From Candidatus Pacearchaeota archaeon (GTDB taxonomy: Archaea; Nanobdellota; Nanobdellia; Pacearchaeales; GW2011-AR1), in assembly GCA_016234025.1 (NCBI GenBank), contig JACQLL010000046.1, positions 1 through 6,005 on the forward strand: a stretch of DNA of 6,005 nt, read 5' to 3'. Made by a program: the position numbers and the translations under genes. Under the pieces are notes generated by a model, which had not been told where the DNA came from, made no database searches, and worked only from the letters and a program-made list of their open reading frames with translations. Of this stretch, positions 1 through 4,098 are shown in pieces. Numbering within the stretch: the first letter of the stretch is position 1; each line of letters begins with the position of its first letter.

Positions 1-61
1 AATATATATTTGTTTCTATAGCAACTGCCTTAAGTAATTCCTCAAATTGTCAATTGCTACC

Positions 62-176
62 CCGAGAACCTTCTATTTTTTTTTTTTGGTTCTCGGTGCC
101 ATCAAGAATGCAACTGTCAGCATTCTTGAGGTATTCGAGAGAACAAAAAACAATGGAGAAATATTTTGGTCTCTCG
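62..176. other. Three adjacent hairpin-forming inverted repeats upstream of VKOR gene
   Basis: Three inverted repeats stand side by side. Hairpin 1 is CCGAGAACC (62-70) with GGTTCTCGG (88-96), a perfect 9 bp stem whose 17-nt loop is mostly a run of 12 T (76-87). Hairpin 2 is TCAAGAATGC (102-111) with GCATTCTTGA (120-129), a perfect 10 bp stem with an 8-nt loop. Hairpin 3 is CGAGAGAACAAAA (136-148) with TTTTGGTCTCTCG (164-176), 12 of 13 bp paired with a 15-nt loop. The arms of hairpins 1 and 3 resemble each other, so 63-70 can instead pair with 168-176 and 89-95 with 136-144, each with a small bulge. The region ends 35 bp before the VKOR TATA box, so it lies outside the predicted VKOR transcript. 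It could be a small structured RNA, terminators of a gene to the left, or a remnant of a palindromic element. The sequence does not decide between these. Confidence 0.6.
76..87 (+). terminator. T12 tract, possible archaeal-type transcription terminator
   Basis: A run of 12 T on the + strand fills the loop of the first hairpin. Archaeal RNA polymerase commonly terminates at U-rich tracts without needing a hairpin directly upstream, so this could end a + strand transcript entering from the left of the window. No such gene is visible here, and the tract sits inside a loop rather than after a stem, so the call is tentative. Confidence 0.3.
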
Positions 177-210
177 TTATATGTTGTAAATTTCAACCAC
201 CACAAAAAGA

Positions 211-218
211 TTATAAAT
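211..218 (+). promoter_or_regulatory. TATA box of VKOR gene
   Basis: TTATAAAT follows an A-rich stretch (201-210) suitable as a BRE. Its centre is 24.5 bp before the ATG at 239. Archaeal TATA boxes lie about 25-27 bp before the transcription start, so the transcript should begin at or within a few bases of the ATG. No Shine-Dalgarno sequence precedes the ATG. Confidence 0.6.
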
Positions 219-238
219 TAAACCATCTTGATTTAAGA

Positions 239-667
239 ATGGCGAGCGACTTGAGAAAAATCAATTTTTTGCTTTTGATATTTTTATTAATTTTTAACTC
301 ACTGATTGTTTATTCTGATTTCACAGGAGGCGATGCCTGCATCGTAAATTCCGAAGGAAACTCGTCATGTTCAACAGTTCAAAACTCTGAATACGGAGAA
401 ATCCTAGGCTTCAAAGTCGCCTGGATTGGGCTGCTCGGCTTTGCCGTTTTGATATTCTTTTATTATATGTCTGGAGAAAAAAATAAAGACAGGAAATTTT
501 ACTACAAGATATTTCTTTTCTTGACTTTCGCAGGAGTTTTGTTTTCGCTTTACTTTATTTTTGTCCAGTTTTTTATCTTGAGAGATTATTGTTACAACTG
601 CCTAATCATCGACGGGACGATGCTTGTTTTTGCCGTGCTTGTTTTTGCCGAATGGAAATACATTTAA
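239..667 (+). CDS. VKOR-family membrane thiol-disulfide oxidoreductase
   Basis: This is a 142-residue membrane protein of the vitamin K epoxide reductase family, which in prokaryotes reoxidises a thioredoxin- or DsbA-like partner and passes electrons to a membrane quinone. Hydrophobic segments lie near residues 8-26, 55-76, 91-112 and 122-138, matching the four-helix VKOR core. The active-site CXXC is C118-Y-N-C121 at the start of the last helix. The outer-loop shuttle cysteines are C34 and C44, followed by the family's Ser-x-Tyr (S50, Y52) and a W-x-G-L segment (W62-L65). There is no fused thioredoxin domain, so the redox partner must be encoded elsewhere. The ATG at 239 is chosen because a TATA box lies 25 bp upstream. 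The frame stays open back to a TTG at 47, but that extension would run through strong hairpins and is not VKOR-like. The stop codon touches the convergent tRNA-Gly gene. The last helix contains a perfect 15 bp tandem duplication. Confidence 0.88.
   Translation: MASDLRKINFLLLIFLLIFNSLIVYSDFTGGDACIVNSEGNSSCSTVQNSEYGEILGFKVAWIGLLGFAVLIFFYYMSGEKNKDRKFYYKIFLFLTFAGVLFSLYFIFVQFFILRDYCYNCLIIDGTMLVFAVLVFAEWKYI
621..650 (+). repeat. Perfect 15 bp tandem duplication in the last VKOR helix
   Basis: TGCTTGTTTTTGCCG occurs twice back to back (621-635 and 636-650). The unit is five codons long and in frame, giving LVFAVLVFA within the C-terminal transmembrane helix. Absence of any mismatch suggests a recent slippage duplication or strong constraint. 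Confidence 0.85.
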
Positions 668-738
668 TACGGCAGCCGGGAATCGGACCCGGACCTTTGG
701 CTTGGGAAGCCAGCATACTACCACTATACTACTGCCGT
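668..738 (-). tRNA. tRNA-Gly (anticodon CCC)
   Basis: The 71-nt minus-strand sequence folds as a full cloverleaf. It has a 7 bp acceptor stem (ACGGCAG with CTGCCGT), U8 and A9, a 4 bp D stem, D loop AGTGGTA with G18G19, anticodon stem CTGGC/GCCAA, loop TTCCCAA with anticodon CCC reading GGG, a 4-nt variable region, T stem CCGGG/CCCGG and discriminator A73. CCA is not encoded and there is no intron. C2-G71 and anticodon C35-C36 fit known glycine identity, and A73 is the archaeal/eukaryotic form. Three oddities stand out. Position 1-72 is A-U instead of the usual G-C. Anticodon-stem pair 27-43 is a C-A mismatch. The T loop is TCCGATT, so position 55 is C where almost all tRNAs have uridine converted to pseudouridine. 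A TATA box sits 26.5 bp upstream of the mature 5' end, suggesting little or no leader. The 3' end abuts the stop codon of the convergent VKOR gene. Confidence 0.93.
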
Positions 739-760
739 TTAACATCAAGATATCTCTTAG

Positions 761-768
761 TATATAAA
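761..768 (-). promoter_or_regulatory. TATA box of tRNA-Gly
   Basis: Read on the minus strand this is TTTATATA. Its centre (764.5) lies 26.5 bp upstream of position 738, the first base of the mature tRNA, so transcription should start at or within a base or two of A1. The TATATA core is palindromic and could in principle also act rightward. Confidence 0.55.
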
Positions 769-770
769 AA

Positions 771-778
771 TTTATTAA
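771..778 (+). promoter_or_regulatory. Likely TATA box of the PCD operon
   Basis: TTTATTAA is centred 24.5 bp before the ATG at 799, the same spacing as for the VKOR gene, and is preceded by the A-rich stretch 766-770. The neighbouring TATATAAA at 761-768 is a better-looking box but would start transcription about 8-10 bases before the ATG. The 60 bp between tRNA and PCD thus serves as a bidirectional promoter. Confidence 0.45.
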
Positions 779-798
779 CTCTCTCCTATTTTATTAAT

Positions 799-1068
799 AT
801 GCTTAATCTGAAAAAAATTCAGGACGCGATGTCAGAACTTGATAACTGGTCGCTTGAGCCAGATTCGATATCAAAAAATTTTCAGTTCAATAATTTTAAA
901 GAATCTCTTGAATTTCTAAATAAAGTGGGAGAGATTGCCGAGAAACTAAACCATCATCCTGACGTGATTATTAATTACAACGTCGTAAAATTATCTTTGT
1001 CGACCCATAGCGAGAAAGGTCTGACTGAGAAGGATTTCGAGACAGCGAAGGAGATTGACAAACTATGA
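799..1068 (+). CDS. Pterin-4a-carbinolamine dehydratase (PCD/DCoH family)
   Basis: This 89-residue protein belongs to the PCD/DCoH family, which dehydrates 4a-hydroxytetrahydropterins and recycles the pterin cofactor of aromatic amino acid hydroxylases. The family fingerprint is clear: E48-K-L-N-H52-H53-P-D, then L-S-T-H70 and K-G-L-T-x-x-D79. The two adjacent histidines and the later histidine correspond to the catalytic and pterin-binding histidines of the family. W17 and the N-terminal helix also fit, and the length is close to the usual 95-105. The ATG at 799 is chosen by homology length and by a TATA-like box 25 bp upstream. An open extension further left runs antisense through the tRNA and is not real. 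The stop overlaps the next gene as ATGA, implying one transcript and coupled translation. No pterin-dependent hydroxylase is visible, so the physiological substrate here is unknown. Confidence 0.93.
   Translation: MLNLKKIQDAMSELDNWSLEPDSISKNFQFNNFKESLEFLNKVGEIAEKLNHHPDVIINYNVVKLSLSTHSEKGLTEKDFETAKEIDKL
1048..1053 (+). promoter_or_regulatory. Possible ribosome binding site for the operon-internal gene at 1065
   Basis: AAGGAG lies 11 bases before the ATG at 1065, inside the end of the PCD gene. It is the only Shine-Dalgarno-like sequence I find before a start codon in the window, at the one start that must be translated internally. It also encodes the common pair Lys-Glu, so coincidence is possible. 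Confidence 0.4.
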
Positions 1069-1340
1069 GTTTAGAAAACGCAAGATATTGTTTAAGCGTG
1101 ATGAAAAAAATAGGTTCGTACAGGGGGCAAAGAATCGGCAGGATTAACAGCGATTTTAGAGGATTGAGTGTGGGGTACAATCCTGGAGATATTGTTTTGT
1201 TTGTGGAGAAAGGAAGAAATGCTGTGGTTGAGAGGCCTTTGTCGAGGGTAGAAGTTGATTCAATTGTAAAAAATGGCGGGCAGGTTACAGAGAATCATAT
1301 TAGCGGAATTCCGAGAAGGTTCATCGAAGAAATTTTATAA
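1065..1340 (+). CDS. Uncharacterised 91-residue protein, operon partner of PCD
   Basis: I do not recognise this protein. It is soluble, with no signal peptide or membrane helix, and basic in its first third (K14, K15, R20, R23, R26, R32). The middle reads GYNPGDIVLFVEKGRNAVVERP (rough residues 37-58), with alternating hydrophobics and glycine turns suggestive of a small beta-barrel, which is an inference only. There is no cysteine pair or obvious catalytic motif. The start at 1065 is chosen because it forms an ATGA overlap with the PCD stop and has AAGGAG 11 bases upstream. A second in-frame ATG at 1101 would remove 12 residues. Tight coupling to PCD suggests co-expression but does not prove shared function. 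The reading frame and its agreement with the neighbouring genes make it very likely a real gene. Confidence 0.75.
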   Translation: MSLENARYCLSVMKKIGSYRGQRIGRINSDFRGLSVGYNPGDIVLFVEKGRNAVVERPLSRVEVDSIVKNGGQVTENHISGIPRRFIEEIL

Positions 1341-1345
1341 GATAA

Positions 1346-1353
1346 AAATAAAA
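1346..1353 (+). promoter_or_regulatory. Possible A-rich TATA element of the small membrane protein gene
   Basis: AAATAAAA is centred 25.5 bp before the ATG at 1375 in an A-rich stretch (1342-1354). It could give a leaderless transcript of its own. The gene could equally be read from the PCD promoter, since it starts only 34 bp after the preceding stop. Confidence 0.3.
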
Positions 1354-1374
1354 ACTCTCCTTCTTTCTAATTGT

Positions 1375-1611
1375 ATGATAGCCGAACTAATTGTCCTGTT
1401 GCTTGCCTTTCCTTTAGGTTATTTGATTTCATGGATGACGAAGGAAGAACTTGTTTCCGGAAGAAAATGGTTCAAGGTCCTGATTATTTTGTCGGTAGCC
1501 GTCGGAGGATGGTTTGCCTTGCTGGGAAATTTCGTCGTCACATTGACGAGCGGTTTTGTTTTGATTGTGAGTCTTGTTTCCTTGATGGAGAGTTATTTTA
1601 TCGTAAAATAA
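1375..1611 (+). CDS. Small three-helix membrane protein, function unknown
   Basis: This is a 78-residue, strongly hydrophobic protein. Segments near residues 3-20, 35-50 and 53-75 can each span the membrane. A charged loop between the first two (T22-K34, containing EELVSGRKWF) is probably cytoplasmic. A proline-glycine kink lies in helix 1 (P13, G15) and GG (44-45) in helix 2. I do not recognise a named family, though small proteins with a loop like this one seem familiar from DPANN genomes; that is memory, not a search. The frame is open further left to an ATG at 1273, but that part overlaps the preceding gene in another frame and reads unlike protein, so the ATG at 1375 is chosen. No Shine-Dalgarno sequence precedes it. 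Its last 19 bases overlap the end of the convergent ABC gene. Confidence 0.68.
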   Translation: MIAELIVLLLAFPLGYLISWMTKEELVSGRKWFKVLIILSVAVGGWFALLGNFVVTLTSGFVLIVSLVSLMESYFIVK

Positions 1612-3431
1612 TCTTTGTATCCTTCTGCCTGCATTCTGAATAGTTTTTCATATTTTCCTCTTTTTCTTAGAAGTTCGTGGTGACCTCCTTCTTCGACAAT
1701 CTTCCCCTTGTCTATTAAAACTATCTTGTCGGCCATTCTTACCGTAGAGAACCTGTGAGAGATTAAAATAGTTGTTTTTCTCTTTGTCAAACTTTCGAAT
1801 TTTTTGAATAATTGATATTCTGCTTTGGCGTCGACTGCAGCTGTCGGTTCATCAAGACATAAAATTTGTGCATCTTTAAAGAATGCCCTTGCCAAAGCCA
1901 TTTTTTGCCATTGACCAACTGATAATTCTACTCCTTCGTCTTTTAAAGTTTTTCCAACTTGAGTTTTATATCTTTTTTCTAAATCTTTTATGAAGTCCCA
2001 TGCCTCTGCTTTTAGCGAGGCAGAATGTATTTTCTCTTCGCTTCTCAACTGTTTAACCTTTCCGTAACCTATGTTCTCTTCGACTAAAGATTCGTATTTC
2101 ATAAAGTCCTGAAATATCACGCCAATATTCTCGTGCAAGCTTTCTAAAGAATAATCTTTTATGCTCACATCATCAATTAAAATTTCTCCTTCTGTAACTT
2201 CGTAGAGTCGTGTTAATAATTTAACCAAAGTTGTTTTGCCTGAGCCATTCTCACCAACCAGAGCTACGCTTTCGCTGGGCTTGATGAGTAGATTGAAGTT
2301 TTTCAACGCAGGCACTTTTGCTCTAGGATAATAAAAAGTAACATTCCTAAACTCGATTCCCCTCTTTAATTTTTGAGGGAATATTATCGGATTAGAGGAA
2401 TCTTTAATTTTTGGTTCAAAACCAATCAGTTTAACAAAGGGCGTGATAAACGTCGAGTTTTGGTTTAATTCCCCAATCATTCTTACCATATGTCTCGCGT
2501 GTTCTGCAAACTGGAATAGTAAAGCCCAAAAGAAAGTAAATTCTCCGATAGTTACCTGGTTGTCTAAAAATGCTTTGACGACGAACCATGCGGCTAATAC
2601 AGACAGAGCTCCTTCAATTATTCCGATAATTATGTACAACATAAATTCTTTCTTTGCAGATTTTTCTTGTTTCGTGATAAACTGGCTAATCAATCTATCA
2701 AATTTTTCTAAGAAGTGGGATTTTAATCCGAATAGTTTTATTTCCTTAACTGCTTCTGGTCTGTCCATCATCAGATTTTTATAATAATTAGCCTCTCGGG
2801 AAATAGGCGAATATGAATCGAATGCGCTCCAAACTATTTTCGAAGCTCTGAATGCTAAAATTATGCTCGGGATTGCTGCGCCCACGATTAACAAAACAAC
2901 GACCCAATTAAATGTAAACAATGCTCCAATAACTACCAAAACACTTATTACTTGCCCTAAGAACCACGTGAATTGCCAAAAGAATTCGTTTACCCTCCAA
3001 AAATTTTGATTTGCTTTAGTTAAAGTGTTATAGTATTCTGGGTCTTCGAAATAAACCGCATCTAAGGAAGAGACTTTATTCATTAAAACTTTAGCAACGT
3101 GCCTGTCTAATTTTTGAGAGTGTACTTGCTTGATAATGGTTTGAATGTCCCACATAAAACTTTGTAGGACTCTCGCAATGCCATAGACGACCAAGATACC
3201 AATTATTCCTATTCCGAATTTTTGTGCCGGTTGAAAATCTGCGCCACTAACAATCCTATCGATTATTATTTTGAAAACATAAGGTTCTATTATTGTAAGA
3301 AGACCTCCAAAAATAGTTACGAAAAAAATTAAAATCGTGAAACCTTTAGATGACTGATAGGTCCATTTAATAGCCAACTTTAACGCTTCAAGACGTTCTT
3401 TAAAACTTATTTTGTTTTTTGTTTCTTCCAT
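1593..3431 (-). CDS. ABC exporter half-transporter (fused permease and ATPase)
   Basis: This 612-residue protein has the MsbA/Sav1866-type layout, a six-helix export domain fused to a nucleotide-binding domain, and should work as a dimer. Membrane segments lie near residues 31-53, 73-92, 156-174, 175-194, 266-288 and 298-316. The ATPase domain starts around 360 and has Walker A GENGSGKT (393-400), Q-loop Q441, signature LSVGQ (503-507), Walker B ILCLDEP with the catalytic Glu (523-529), D-loop AAVDA and switch H559. All catalytic residues are present. The signature has Val in place of the usual third-position Gly, so it is LSVGQWQK rather than LSGGQWQK. The substrate cannot be told; relatives export lipids, peptides or drugs. 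The ATG at 3431 is chosen because a TATA box lies 24.5 bp upstream. The frame remains open to an ATG at 3452 and a TTG at 3491, which would run through that box. The 3' end overlaps the convergent small membrane gene by 19 bases. Confidence 0.93.
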   Translation of the reverse strand: MEETKNKISFKERLEALKLAIKWTYQSSKGFTILIFFVTIFGGLLTIIEPYVFKIIIDRIVSGADFQPAQKFGIGIIGILVVYGIARVLQSFMWDIQTIIKQVHSQKLDRHVAKVLMNKVSSLDAVYFEDPEYYNTLTKANQNFWRVNEFFWQFTWFLGQVISVLVVIGALFTFNWVVVLLIVGAAIPSIILAFRASKIVWSAFDSYSPISREANYYKNLMMDRPEAVKEIKLFGLKSHFLEKFDRLISQFITKQEKSAKKEFMLYIIIGIIEGALSVLAAWFVVKAFLDNQVTIGEFTFFWALLFQFAEHARHMVRMIGELNQNSTFITPFVKLIGFEPKIKDSSNPIIFPQKLKRGIEFRNVTFYYPRAKVPALKNFNLLIKPSESVALVGENGSGKTTLVKLLTRLYEVTEGEILIDDVSIKDYSLESLHENIGVIFQDFMKYESLVEENIGYGKVKQLRSEEKIHSASLKAEAWDFIKDLEKRYKTQVGKTLKDEGVELSVGQWQKMALARAFFKDAQILCLDEPTAAVDAKAEYQLFKKFESLTKRKTTILISHRFSTVRMADKIVLIDKGKIVEEGGHHELLRKRGKYEKLFRMQAEGYKDYFTIK

Positions 3432-3451
3432 TCGACATTTAGTTAAAGACA

Positions 3452-3459
3452 TTATAAAA
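3452..3459 (-). promoter_or_regulatory. TATA box of the ABC exporter gene
   Basis: On the minus strand this reads TTTTATAA, centred 24.5 bp before the ATG at 3431. It supports 3431 as the start codon and a leaderless mRNA. The longer starts at 3452 and 3491 lack a box at this distance. Confidence 0.55.
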
Positions 3460-3495
3460 CTCTTTTGTTCAGTTTCTGATAGAGAAAACAAAAGT

Positions 3496-3503
3496 TTTTA
3501 TAT
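3496..3503 (+). promoter_or_regulatory. TATA box of the gene at 3524
   Basis: TTTTATAT follows an A-rich stretch (3484-3493) and is centred 24.5 bp before the ATG at 3524. The preceding ATG at 3521 would be only 21.5 bp away, so the second of the two tandem ATGs is the better fit. With the leftward TATA at 3452-3459 this makes a 92 bp divergent promoter region. Confidence 0.5.
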
Positions 3504-3523
3504 TATAGATTTTCTTTCTTATG

Positions 3524-4051
3524 ATGCGCGCGAAAGCTTTCCCGCATTTATTGTTTGAAACAATTCATCAAGCAGTTGGAGAACCGGAAATTAAAAAGTG
3601 GCCAGACCCCTATCCGAATGTTTGCTATAAAATAGATGTATGGGACTATTTTGTCTTGTTTAGCGAAGACGAGCATCTCGTTGTGCATATTGGTCTGACA
3701 GAAGAAAATAATAAACGACTCGGAATCGTAAGTAGGCTTAACATCTGGGGCTACGCAATGCAAAACTCCGACGCACACAGCATGGTAGAGGAACCTTTAC
3801 TCGAGATAAGAGGAGGTCCGCGAGAAGTAGGAGTCTGGACTATTGGGCAGGGAAATTTACTTAGGGAAGAGATTATAGTTAAGGCGGGAGGATATTTTCA
3901 TTACGGAGGAGAAAATTTGGAATCGCCGTCGGTTAGAATAATAGGAGAAGTTTTAAACCTCGCCTGTCAATTACAAAACGAAGTAGATATAAAACAACTT
4001 TCTTATTGGGAGGCATTTCGCCATCCAGAACGAAAATACAAGAGACCTTGA
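3524..4051 (+). CDS. Uncharacterised 175-residue soluble protein
   Basis: I do not recognise this protein. It has no signal peptide and no membrane helix, and it is unusually rich in aromatic residues with six tryptophans. The N-terminal part (to about residue 60) contains KKWPDPYPNVCYKIDVWDYFVLF, a Trp/Pro-rich turn running into beta strands and then a strand ending HLVVHIGL. A glycine-rich stretch, RGGPREVGVWTIGQGN, lies near 95-110, followed by YFHYGGENL and a helical region near 135-160. The mixture suggests an alpha/beta or beta-sandwich fold, but no catalytic motif is evident. A tandem ATG at 3521 is the alternative start; 3524 is preferred from TATA spacing. The gene diverges from the ABC exporter and ends 47 bp before the IleRS start, which has its own TATA box, so it is probably transcribed alone. 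Even coding signal over its whole length makes it a likely real gene. Confidence 0.78.
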   Translation: MRAKAFPHLLFETIHQAVGEPEIKKWPDPYPNVCYKIDVWDYFVLFSEDEHLVVHIGLTEENNKRLGIVSRLNIWGYAMQNSDAHSMVEEPLLEIRGGPREVGVWTIGQGNLLREEIIVKAGGYFHYGGENLESPSVRIIGEVLNLACQLQNEVDIKQLSYWEAFRHPERKYKRP

Positions 4052-4069
4052 CATTCTAAAAAAGAAAAC

Positions 4070-4077
4070 TATAAAAA
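4070..4077 (+). promoter_or_regulatory. TATA box of ileS
   Basis: TATAAAAA, preceded by the purine-rich stretch AAAGAAAAC (4061-4069) that would serve as BRE, is centred 25.5 bp before the ATG at 4099. A leaderless ileS mRNA is expected. The 20 bases before the ATG contain no Shine-Dalgarno sequence. Confidence 0.65.
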
Positions 4078-4098
4078 ACAAGTTTCCTCAAGATAAAG

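Noticed and set aside
73..123. Minus-strand 16-codon reading frame ending in four lysines at the A12 tract
   Set aside because: Too short, has no correctly spaced promoter or ribosome site, and coincides with the hairpins.
62..176. CRISPR array or insertion-sequence ends
   Set aside because: There are no direct repeats with regular unique spacers, no cas gene, no transposase and no target-site duplication.
3..221. A stop-free + strand frame from the left edge to a TAA at 219, as the end of a gene entering the window
   Set aside because: The translation has no recognisable motif or protein-like pattern, and the open frame may simply follow from the inverted repeats. The possibility stays open without the sequence to the left.
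47..238. A longer VKOR protein starting from TTG at 47
   Set aside because: The added 64 residues cross three perfect or near-perfect hairpins and a T12 run, do not resemble VKOR, and lie before a TATA box correctly placed for the ATG at 239.
668..738. Calling the tRNA-Gly a pseudogene
   Set aside because: Despite A1-U72, C55 and one C-A mismatch, all other stem pairs, U8, G18G19, the anticodon loop and A73 are intact, and a well-placed TATA box is present.
589..798. N-terminal extension of PCD leftwards
   Set aside because: It reads through the VKOR end and antisense to a complete tRNA; PCD homology begins just after the ATG at 799.
1098..1104. GTGATGA as box C of a C/D guide RNA
   Set aside because: It lies inside a coding gene and no correctly spaced CTGA box D or terminal stem was found.
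2443..2784. A 113-codon + strand reading frame opposite the ABC permease domain
   Set aside because: It is antisense to well-supported transmembrane coding sequence and has no promoter or protein-like features.
3432..3491. Longer ABC exporter N-terminus from ATG 3452 or TTG 3491
   Set aside because: The extra residues overlap the TATA box for 3431 and neither upstream start has a box at about -25.
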